Positions 56,814 through 64,000 of a DNA stretch of 64,000 bases are shown piece by piece (position 1 is the stretch's first letter; the number at the start of each line of letters is the position of its first letter). A program made the position numbers and the translations under genes. Under the pieces are notes generated by a model, which saw only the letters and a program-made list of their open reading frames with translations, did no database searches and was not told the origin of the DNA. Origin of the DNA: M269 sp964640795 (GTDB lineage Bacteria; Pseudomonadota; Gammaproteobacteria; Enterobacterales; Alteromonadaceae). The stretch spans positions 1 to 64,000 of the forward strand of contig CAZXIN010000025.1 in assembly GCA_964640795.1 (NCBI GenBank), read 5' to 3'.

Positions 56814-58064
56814 TTAATAAGTGGCCTTATTAACTCTACTTGACCTTTTCTCAATTGTTTTTCCCTGAGTATCGAATGTCATAGGTAACGGCCATTTAGA
56901 TTTCGTTTTATGCAAGTACTGCTCAAGATCACACTGATTGTCTGGTGTAAAACACCAACTTTCAGGCTCAACTCGTTCAGCTTCATTCTTTTCGTGCCGA
57001 TAGCTCGATACAGCGTTATAGACTAGTCGTCGAGCTCTATTAAGACTACCAATTGGCTCCCAATCACCGACCCCATGCCAAGGATTCATTGACAAGTTTT
57101 CACAGAAGCTCTGCTGCTCCAAACTGGTAAAATCTTGCGGAGGTATGTTAACCCTCGCAATAGGAACAAAAGGTGACTTTTTCTCAGACCATATAACACT
57201 CGCGTCATCAATAGGCATATGGGCACCCGATATTTTTTCTTGAACCATAAAATCAAAGCAAGCACCCTGCGTTTTCAAGTGCTCAGACATGATCTCACTT
57301 AAATAGTTCTGACTGGATTTATCAATATCATTTGGTACAACTACTCCCGAGCAAGCTTTTGCTGAAAATTTCAATTCTGTACCACCTAAATCATAAGGCA
57401 ACATAGAATAATATTGGGCATCTAGAGGAGAATTAATTGTGCTTGATACTGTTTGCACTGCCCTATACAGTAATTTCGGATGCAGCCGAGGTGGAAATAA
57501 ACTAATAAACCATTTTGTGCGCTTCAGCTTTGATAAGTAGTACATATCTTCAACATAATCGAACACGTTTCGATTAAAAAATGCAGGTGTGTTAGTCATA
57601 ATAAAATCTTGTGTTTTTGCTCCTTCTAACTCAGGTGCTATTTTCTGACCTTCTACCCCCATCACCTTAATCGCCATACCTCTAGCATCAGCTTTGCTGT
57701 CAGATTGTACAACCATATCGCCATTGGAAAAACGAATCCACGCTTGATACTCACGAGCGGGGCTGGAAAATATGCTGTGTTGGAAATGTTCAGGTATATC
57801 ACCATTAACTGAAAAAGTAGCTCTTAAACACCCTGTCGCCTTAGCATGCGCATCTCGCCGATAAGGTAACCCGTTCTTAGTTTGGGCGATACGAGATATT
57901 TCTCGTCCATGTTGAATGGCTAGCTTAATTGCTTGTTGCTCCTGTTCGCTAACATCCATGCCTAACAATGGCAGTTCAATATCATCGACTTCTTGTGGGG
58001 CCCCAACAGACTTAAAACACAATAAAGTCGCCAGTAAAAATGTCAATATGAGCTTATACACCAT
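56814..58064 (-). CDS. Secreted catalase-like heme protein
   Basis: A 416-residue protein with a signal peptide (MVYKLILTFLLATLLC..., cleavage about VGA). The start is chosen because it lies directly after the cytochrome stop, with GAGGG upstream. Catalase-fold signatures are present: FRASFSVNGDIPEHFQHS-like segment, RFSNGDMVV, DARGMAIKVMG and the C-terminal RLVYNAVSSYRHEK, whose Tyr may be the heme ligand. Classical catalase length is about 480-500, so this is the smaller SrpA-like type. It is translated after the di-heme cytochrome gene. Confidence 0.75.
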   Translation of the reverse strand: MVYKLILTFLLATLLCFKSVGAPQEVDDIELPLLGMDVSEQEQQAIKLAIQHGREISRIAQTKNGLPYRRDAHAKATGCLRATFSVNGDIPEHFQHSIFSSPAREYQAWIRFSNGDMVVQSDSKADARGMAIKVMGVEGQKIAPELEGAKTQDFIMTNTPAFFNRNVFDYVEDMYYLSKLKRTKWFISLFPPRLHPKLLYRAVQTVSSTINSPLDAQYYSMLPYDLGGTELKFSAKACSGVVVPNDIDKSSQNYLSEIMSEHLKTQGACFDFMVQEKISGAHMPIDDASVIWSEKKSPFVPIARVNIPPQDFTSLEQQSFCENLSMNPWHGVGDWEPIGSLNRARRLVYNAVSSYRHEKNEAERVEPESWCFTPDNQCDLEQYLHKTKSKWPLPMTFDTQGKTIEKRSSRVNKATY

Positions 58065-58065
58065 A

Positions 58066-60204
58066 TTAAAGCCCTCTAGTATTTTTCGTAGCTTTGCTAT
58101 GAAACAATTGATTACTGACGTGCAGATCATGCGAACTTTTACAGGCCATCTCTAATTCTTCATCTACAGGTGGTTTACTGTAATTGTCCCAATTCAACGG
58201 ATCACCACCTAAACGTTCAGAAAAATCTGGATTACCCATTACTTTAATGTATTCGATAATATCCATACGCTCTTCCTCCGAAAGCAACTCACCAATACGT
58301 CCAGGCATTTCTACGTCTGTAAATAGATGCCCGGTATTCCAATTGCCTTTAATTGATGTGTCATGCTTGAAGGCTCCTACTGGATCCTCGGATACATACC
58401 CCAGTCTATCAGGATCATATTCCCGATTTCCCGAATAAAATACCCTTGGCCTAGCTCTTAACGGAGACAATAAATCATATATAGTAGGAACCGAGCCATT
58501 GTGAAGGAATGGAGGCGTTGCCCATACCCCATGCAATGGTCTTGATTTATAAGCGCGTTTATTTTCAATTCTAAAAGGCACGTTCAGCCCGTCAAAATTA
58601 GCAACCTTCTTACCCGACACATCCCAATTTTCATAAAGTTGAGGAACGAGACGATTAAGCAACACTTGTAAGCCATTGCCTGCATTGACGGGTTCTGAGC
58701 CAGGTAAAAGTTTTGTTGCATCATAAGTTGTATCTATATAATTATCTGCTAACGTCGGGTCAGTACCAATAATATCTGTTGCCAACCAAGGTATAGACCA
58801 AATACTTTCGCGCCAATCCTTACGAAATGCCTTACCGTCTTTAAACGTGATATCCCCTACCATATCCCATGTTGAATTTACCGCTATCTGGGCAGCTGGG
58901 TTTTGTTCATCTGTTTCTGCAACAGCCCACAAATAGGGTTCTGAAATATGTGGTCCATGACATGCTGCACATTGGTCAGCAAAAAGTGCTTTACCTTTCT
59001 TAGCTCGATTTACGTCAACCTTGCCAAAGACATCCTCAGGCCATTTAGGTGGCTTAAGGTCACGCAATATACCTTCAACACAATGCATACCATCGATATC
59101 AATAACCGTCTCACCGAATTTATCTGGTGGTAAAAGCTTACCGTCTTCATCGACTAGTTTAATCGGCGCGAGCACGCCTAAACTTTCACCAACATTCCTT
59201 GCCATCGCTTGATTAGTAAAACCAGTGTACTGCACCCAATCAAATCGCCAGATATCCCAGATGAAAGGGTAACTGGCTGGTGCGTCGGCTACTCGATAAT
59301 TATCTGGCTCGTCCAAATCATAACCAAAGACAATATTTGCTATACGTCCGACAGCATCCGTTCTCCCTCGACCTTCTTCAACTGGGTAGTACTTCGACGC
59401 GCCCGCACTAGTCACAAAGGCTTTAAGTGTTTTAGCAAATTTCCAAACATCTTTCTTCAATGCCGCTCTAGAAGCTTTATCTCGCCCAACAAGACGTGTG
59501 GCGAACCTATTCCATTTAGCAGGGTTAAGTAGTGTTTCAAAGACAGCAGCACCTAACGTTGTAATGAACTCGCCACGTTTTGCCGTTGCAATACTTTGCA
59601 TTGATTGCCCGCCATCAACACGCAAAGCAATCCCTTTGTAATGCAATTCTCCTGTATGGCATGTCGCGCAGCCTATATCTAGTTTCTGTCTGCCTGTTGT
59701 AGGATCAGTATGGCGCCCTAAACCAACGGGTAGGTTGCCTGGATTACGAGAATTTGGACGTTGTGCTGGATCAACAACGAACCCCCATCCCCGCATGTTT
59801 TCTTCAGTCATCAAGAGGTTTCGTGAGAAAGGTAATTCAAGATTAACAAACCAATCATATTCCAATCCTAACAACTCAGTACCTTGAGGGGTGTAATAGA
59901 AAGTTTCACGTTGTTCATCAGTCCACCCACCATTAAGATGTCGAACTTGATATATATTTTCATGTGTAATATTCGGTGTGACGAACTGTTTAGCGACAAA
60001 GTAGCCTGAGACTAACACACCAAAAACAACAAAAGTGCGCCTTAACCATTTAGGGCCTAAGGATTTCCATAGCATCAATAAAGCTGACAAAATACCAGAG
60101 AGCCACTGAAGACATCCTACAACTAGTTTTTTAATAGCATTTCCAACCCAGTGTATGCTTGCCATTATCTTATGCATCACGTGTTTTAAAAAATTCATAC
60201 TCAC
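58066..60204 (-). CDS. RoxA-like di-heme cytochrome c (peroxidase-like)
   Basis: A 712-residue protein with an N-terminal transmembrane anchor (about 52-70) and two heme c motifs: CATCH in GCATCHTG and CAACH in QCAACHGPH. The C-terminal block NGSVPTIYDLLSPLRARPR and FYSGNREYDPDRLG matches the di-heme oxygenase/RoxA-like peroxidase family of about 650-720 residues. It has two hemes; related enzymes are rubber or lipid dioxygenases and MauG-like peroxidases. Here it precedes a catalase-like gene, an association worth noting. Confidence 0.82.
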   Translation of the reverse strand: MSMNFLKHVMHKIMASIHWVGNAIKKLVVGCLQWLSGILSALLMLWKSLGPKWLRRTFVVFGVLVSGYFVAKQFVTPNITHENIYQVRHLNGGWTDEQRETFYYTPQGTELLGLEYDWFVNLELPFSRNLLMTEENMRGWGFVVDPAQRPNSRNPGNLPVGLGRHTDPTTGRQKLDIGCATCHTGELHYKGIALRVDGGQSMQSIATAKRGEFITTLGAAVFETLLNPAKWNRFATRLVGRDKASRAALKKDVWKFAKTLKAFVTSAGASKYYPVEEGRGRTDAVGRIANIVFGYDLDEPDNYRVADAPASYPFIWDIWRFDWVQYTGFTNQAMARNVGESLGVLAPIKLVDEDGKLLPPDKFGETVIDIDGMHCVEGILRDLKPPKWPEDVFGKVDVNRAKKGKALFADQCAACHGPHISEPYLWAVAETDEQNPAAQIAVNSTWDMVGDITFKDGKAFRKDWRESIWSIPWLATDIIGTDPTLADNYIDTTYDATKLLPGSEPVNAGNGLQVLLNRLVPQLYENWDVSGKKVANFDGLNVPFRIENKRAYKSRPLHGVWATPPFLHNGSVPTIYDLLSPLRARPRVFYSGNREYDPDRLGYVSEDPVGAFKHDTSIKGNWNTGHLFTDVEMPGRIGELLSEEERMDIIEYIKVMGNPDFSERLGGDPLNWDNYSKPPVDEELEMACKSSHDLHVSNQLFHSKATKNTRGL

Positions 60205-60248
60205 CCTTTATTTTCGTTATTTTTACGGTTTCCCTGTGAATTAAGTTA

Positions 60249-60508
60249 TACCAATCATACCTAATGAAGCGACCACCCAAAATTCCCCTTCAGCCGGTTT
60301 TAAAAGGAGCTTACTCGTTGTGACACCATGTTGATTTACGACTTAATAGATTCAGGCGTTAAGTCGAAGCATTAATACATAAGTGTATGTTATTAGAGCA
60401 ATGTAAGGAGCAGTTATCGAGCAAGTCTCATTAAGCTCGTAATATCGTACCTAGATTCAACCCTTTTCAACTCTCACTGAGCGAGCACTTCATTAGATAT
60501 GATTGGTA
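60249..60508. mobile_element. 260-bp MITE with 21-bp terminal inverted repeats
   Basis: The ends TACCAATCATACCTAATGAAG (one base differs from the opposite-strand copy) are inverted repeats 21 bases long. A TTA lies directly outside each end (60246-60248 and 60509-60511), the expected 3-bp target duplication. No coding frame of note is inside. It is between the cytochrome and lipase genes, one base from the lipase stop codon. Confidence 0.8.
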
Positions 60509-60512
60509 TTAG

Positions 60513-61388
60513 TCATGTGTCGATATATTGCTTCCGATCATCAAAAGGAATTTGTTTAGCTGATTTTTGCTTAGACTTAATATTATGTAAATAATGCTTA
60601 ATCATATGAGCATCAACACTAGCTCGAGTCATGTTTTTCCAAAACGATGTTGAATTAGTCTCTCGTTGCATATGTTCATCCTGAAACACATAATACTCCC
60701 CTTCCAAGAGAATAATTTCTTTCCCAAAATGTTCATATCGACCATGGATAGAATTGAGCAAACTTGTTGCCGGCATCATTGGAACGACATCATTTTCATC
60801 AACTACCCGTAACAAAGGTAAAAATTGATATTTAAAAACCCCTTTTTTATTTGTCACTTTAGGTTGACCAAAGTTAACCGACAGTCCCACATCAAAACCA
60901 TCTTCTTGCAGGTACATCATAAGTAACGTTGAGATAGCAGCCCCAAGAGAATGGCCAGTCAACAGAACTTTTTTATCTTTATCTAAATGAGGTAGCAAAT
61001 CACGATAAACTAACTGACTGTCTTCTCTAAATCCATCATGAACATAAATACCTAGTTGATCATCTTTTGTTTGTAAGTACTCTAAGTCTTCTATCGCATT
61101 TTTAATGTTCGCTGTACCGCGTATGGAAACAAGCTGAGCGTGGCTATCAGGAATATCTTCAAGAAAGTACTGAACTTTTGTCCCATCGACTGTCACCGTG
61201 CGTATTACATTAGGAAAAATTTGCTGAATTTCGTCAGGAGAACTATAGGCATATGATGCGCGCATCGCGTACCATTGTACTTCCTTGAAATCGACTTTAT
61301 TCATTTCAATTGCATCCTTATGCTGACAACCATATGATGATAAACATCCAATTAGAATAATAATCCAGTATTGCGTATTAAATTTCAT
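60513..61388 (-). CDS. Class 3 lipase-like lipoprotein
   Basis: A 291-residue lipoprotein (lipobox LSSYGC, anchor Cys about residue 21). The alpha/beta-hydrolase nucleophile elbow is VLLTGHSLGAAIS (GHSLG, Ser about 148), an Asp follows in VVDENDVVPM and a His lies near the end (GRYEHFG or DAHMIKHY). The family is lipase class 3 (fungal type). It acts at the cell envelope on acylglycerol or phospholipid substrates. The MITE ends one base from its stop. Confidence 0.85.
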   Translation of the reverse strand: MKFNTQYWIIILIGCLSSYGCQHKDAIEMNKVDFKEVQWYAMRASYAYSSPDEIQQIFPNVIRTVTVDGTKVQYFLEDIPDSHAQLVSIRGTANIKNAIEDLEYLQTKDDQLGIYVHDGFREDSQLVYRDLLPHLDKDKKVLLTGHSLGAAISTLLMMYLQEDGFDVGLSVNFGQPKVTNKKGVFKYQFLPLLRVVDENDVVPMMPATSLLNSIHGRYEHFGKEIILLEGEYYVFQDEHMQRETNSTSFWKNMTRASVDAHMIKHYLHNIKSKQKSAKQIPFDDRKQYIDT

Positions 61389-61571
61389 CTCAACCGTCGA
61401 ATTTATATAAATTACCTTGCTCTTTTTATTTAATTTTATGTCGCATTTGCAATATCATAAACAGACAATGACGTTCCAAAAATTCAACAAGGCAAAGAGT
61501 CATGCTAACTCTCAATCTATTCTGGTAGTTATGTTCAATTCATGTATTGAATTTTCAAGCGCCGACACAAA

Positions 61572-63443
61572 ATGAATTCGCGCATTATATTTACCTCAAA
61601 AGGCCTGCATATCAAAGCTTTATTTTATTACACAAGGTATTTACTGAGGATGTTTAGCCTTACTAGCGTCTTGCTATTTGCTTGTTCATCCCAGGCGTTT
61701 GCACAAAACACTATACAAGTGTCAGGTGCTGAAGATGGAGTGTCTACAGCCACCCAGTTGGAGATATGGCTTGACTCAAAATACGACTCTTCTATTGATG
61801 ACGCAAAGAATGCAAAGACAAATCAAGAGTACTCAGCATTCTCAAACAATCACTCTACAGGCTTAGTAGATGGTATCTTATGGTCCCATTTCTATTTGGA
61901 GAATACGTCAGACAAACCTCTGAGATTACATTTGGAGTATGTAGATCACCAATTGATAACCTTGGAGGCCTACGAGAAACACATCGCATCAAGTGAGCCA
62001 TTTAACAGGGTAGCCTCACTGTCACTAAAAAAAGCCTTCGATGAGCGTCAATTTGAGCATAACCGCTTTATCTTTGAAACTGTGATAGAGCCTAAGGCAA
62101 CTTATGAATATTTCGTTAGGTATGGCTCTGATGGCAGTGGCTATGTCTTTCCAAACTTAAGGATATGGCACCCAGAAAATTTACGAAAAGTACAGGCTAT
62201 CGAGATTAGTGGAATCAGTTTCGTAACAGGGGGCTTAATCTTAATGTCAATATTTGCCCTCATTGTCGGTTTAGCAACAAGAGAAAAGTTTTTTTATGCT
62301 TATTCCGTGTATGCTTTTGCCAAAATCTTGGCTTGGTCCACTATTTTTGGCTACACCCATCAATTTATCCTGACGAAAGATTTCCATTGGAGCTACATCT
62401 CGATATCAGGTGCCGTAACCATATTCTGTGGAGTCTTATTTTCACGGTTATTCTTACAAACAAAAAAATACACACCTCGATTTGATTACGGGTTGTTGTT
62501 TATGATGGCTAACGCAACTTTGTTATTCTTTGCAGCTTTGCTCAAGCTGAAAGCACTCGCGATTATTTCCATTACTTTGGCTTTGTTGTTATATCCGATG
62601 TTACTCATCGTTGCATGTTGCAGATGGTTACAAGGCTCAAAAGAAGCCATCATATTCATCTTAGCATGGAGTTTCTTAATCGCCGGATTAGTTAGCCAAG
62701 CTTTAAGAGATTTGGGGTTTATTGAACATAACCTCCTCAACTACTACTGGCCTCCATTTGCTTCATACACAGAGATGATCGTCATCATGGTTGCAATGGG
62801 TCTTAAAGTGAAGTTATTGCGTGAACAGAAAATAGAAGCTCAGAAGAATTACCGCCGAGAACTCGAACAATCTAGAGATAAATTGGAACGCTTGGTCGCA
62901 GAGCGTACTTATGATCTCGAACAAGAGAAAAAGAAAGCACAGTTTGAAGCTTGTACAGATTCACTCACAGGAACAAGAAATCGCAGAAGCTTTTTCGCAG
63001 ACTCTGAAAAGCTATTAGTAGAAAGTAAGGAGTGCAATTTTTCTCTTAGCTTACTCATGTTCGACATTGACCACTTTAAGAATATTAATGATACCTACGG
63101 TCATGCTGTAGGTGACGAAGCCCTTAAAAAATTCACTCGTGTTATCTCAGAAAAAATTAGAGGAACAGATATCTTTGGCCGATTAGGAGGAGAGGAGTTC
63201 TCGTTGCTTTTGTGTGGTAGTAAAGAACATGCCTTACAAATGGCTGAACGATTACGCAATGACGTAAGTGCTATACAAATAGAGACTCATTTAGGTAACT
63301 TGAAATTCACTACAAGTATCGGTATCGCTCATTTGTGTAAAGAGGTGGTGATAGAAGAACTACTTAACGAAGCCGACAGGGCGTTGTATGTCGCTAAAGA
63401 GAGTGGTCGGAACAAGATTATTGAATACCCCACCCTCTGTTAG
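61572..63443 (+). CDS. Diguanylate cyclase with 7TMR-DISM sensor
   Basis: A 623-residue membrane protein. An N-terminal signal-like segment (LLFACSSQAFAQ, about residues 35-46) may be preceded by extra residues; ATG 61650 is a possible alternative start. A periplasmic 7TMR-DISMED2-type domain (about 50-210) is followed by seven transmembrane helices (about 215-420), a coiled coil (about 425-460) and a GGDEF domain (about 465-620). The active site is GGEEF with an RGTD inhibitory site five residues before. Predicted output: c-di-GMP. Monocistronic. Confidence 0.92.
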   Translation: MNSRIIFTSKGLHIKALFYYTRYLLRMFSLTSVLLFACSSQAFAQNTIQVSGAEDGVSTATQLEIWLDSKYDSSIDDAKNAKTNQEYSAFSNNHSTGLVDGILWSHFYLENTSDKPLRLHLEYVDHQLITLEAYEKHIASSEPFNRVASLSLKKAFDERQFEHNRFIFETVIEPKATYEYFVRYGSDGSGYVFPNLRIWHPENLRKVQAIEISGISFVTGGLILMSIFALIVGLATREKFFYAYSVYAFAKILAWSTIFGYTHQFILTKDFHWSYISISGAVTIFCGVLFSRLFLQTKKYTPRFDYGLLFMMANATLLFFAALLKLKALAIISITLALLLYPMLLIVACCRWLQGSKEAIIFILAWSFLIAGLVSQALRDLGFIEHNLLNYYWPPFASYTEMIVIMVAMGLKVKLLREQKIEAQKNYRRELEQSRDKLERLVAERTYDLEQEKKKAQFEACTDSLTGTRNRRSFFADSEKLLVESKECNFSLSLLMFDIDHFKNINDTYGHAVGDEALKKFTRVISEKIRGTDIFGRLGGEEFSLLLCGSKEHALQMAERLRNDVSAIQIETHLGNLKFTTSIGIAHLCKEVVIEELLNEADRALYVAKESGRNKIIEYPTLC

Positions 63444-63492
63444 ATGAATAGTAGATTCTGTTATAGAAATTCACTCTCCGATAGAAAGAGAG

Positions 63493-64000
63493 TTACAATA
63501 AAACGACTTTAGTTTTATCAAGTTTGATACGTTTGCTTTTATATAGTCCGCCTAATGCTTTTTTGTAGGCATTCTTGCTGACATTAAAGCGCTGGTAGAT
63601 TTCTTCAGCGGGACTTTTGTCGGTTAGCGTTGAGATACCGCCGTGTGCTTCAAGATCTTCGATAATTTGCTCGGCTAGACTTTTACGTGCTTGATCATCA
63701 TGTAACTGAACACTGAGATCAATTTTTTTATCTTCTCTAATATGCTTAATAAATCCTTTTATTCGTTGCCCTACCCTAAGCTTTTTAAAAGCTTCATCTT
63801 TATAGATAAGGCCTAAGTGCGTTTTATTAATCACTGCCTTGTAACCCATATCAGTCTGTGCATAAACAATCAGCTCTGCCGATTGTTTCGTTGTTAAGTC
63901 TGAACCATCTTCATTTAAAAAGTCCCTTAACTTAGCGGAGGCAACAACACGCTCAGTGGCGTCATCATAAAATACATAAACAACAACAGACATGCCTTCT
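63493..64000 (-). CDS. CvfB-like S1-domain RNA-binding protein (5' end cut)
   Basis: The last 168 codons of an S1-type RNA-binding protein, running off the window. Seen: VVYVFYDDATERVVASAKL, DMGYKAVINKTHLGLIYKDE, then VGQRIKGFIKHIREDKKIDLSVQ, the S1-like block, and a winged-helix-like tail ending in Lys-rich residues. This matches the C-terminal part of CvfB proteins (usual length about 280). The Met at 63993 is internal in relatives (GRSYVVYV), so the gene continues upstream beyond base 64000. Confidence 0.88.
   Translation of the reverse strand, partial: EGMSVVVYVFYDDATERVVASAKLRDFLNEDGSDLTTKQSAELIVYAQTDMGYKAVINKTHLGLIYKDEAFKKLRVGQRIKGFIKHIREDKKIDLSVQLHDDQARKSLAEQIIEDLEAHGGISTLTDKSPAEEIYQRFNVSKNAYKKALGGLYKSKRIKLDKTKVVLL

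Overview
The window looks like chromosomal DNA of a low-to-moderate GC marine gammaproteobacterium, most likely an Alteromonadales member of the Colwellia/Thalassotalea/Pseudoalteromonas type. This is inferred from the gene content: a VPS10/Asp-box exported protein, an ABC permease fused to an M1 aminopeptidase, Tat-exported TldD/PmbA proteases next to a MoxR/DUF58/BatA operon, 7TMR-DISM signalling proteins and class II DAHP synthase. No rRNA or taxonomic marker is present to settle it.

Positions 1 to about 6097 are the right end of an integrated mobilizable element, visibly richer in GC than the rest. It carries a run of small cargo genes (one a von Willebrand A protein whose start is separated from its body by an A7 frameshift), a MobC-like accessory protein, a MOBP-type relaxase, two very small overlapping ORFs and a large serine recombinase. 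The element abuts the 3' end of an initiator tRNA-fMet gene, and the last codons of the recombinase are read from the tRNA gene itself. The other end lies outside the window.

From 6300 to 26500 are ordinary housekeeping and accessory genes: PhhB, type I asparaginase, a flavin reductase-like protein, a lipoprotein cyclophilin behind class II DAHP synthase, an LMW-PTP/btuC/btuD operon, an M19 dipeptidase, an orphan MalK-type ATPase, a 1085-residue Asp-box protein, the ABC/M1-peptidase pair, YtoQ and a diguanylate cyclase with a periplasmic solute-binding sensor. A 43-residue secreted peptide gene sits in the 13.5-14.0 kb gap.

From 26547 to 38049, on the minus strand, is a compact eight-gene operon: Tat-TldD, TldE/PmbA, Tat-DUF4159, MoxR ATPase, DUF58, BatA-like, a large DUF4175-like membrane protein and a membrane-anchored domain protein. 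It reads as one envelope system combining an AAA+ chaperone/vWA module with a metalloprotease pair. A sodium:solute symporter, an SDR and a decayed propeller/AraC regulator follow, then an amidohydrolase.

From 43387 to 64000 are a giant lipoprotein of CHRD domains (an exact 384-bp period), an S41 peptidase, a LytS/LytTR two-component pair, a serine hydrolase divergent from a CadC-type regulator, a GNAT/DUF1349/GNAT operon, a catalase-like protein with a RoxA-like di-heme cytochrome, a 260-bp MITE, a class 3 lipase lipoprotein, a 7TMR-DISM diguanylate cyclase and, cut by the window edge, a CvfB-like S1 protein.
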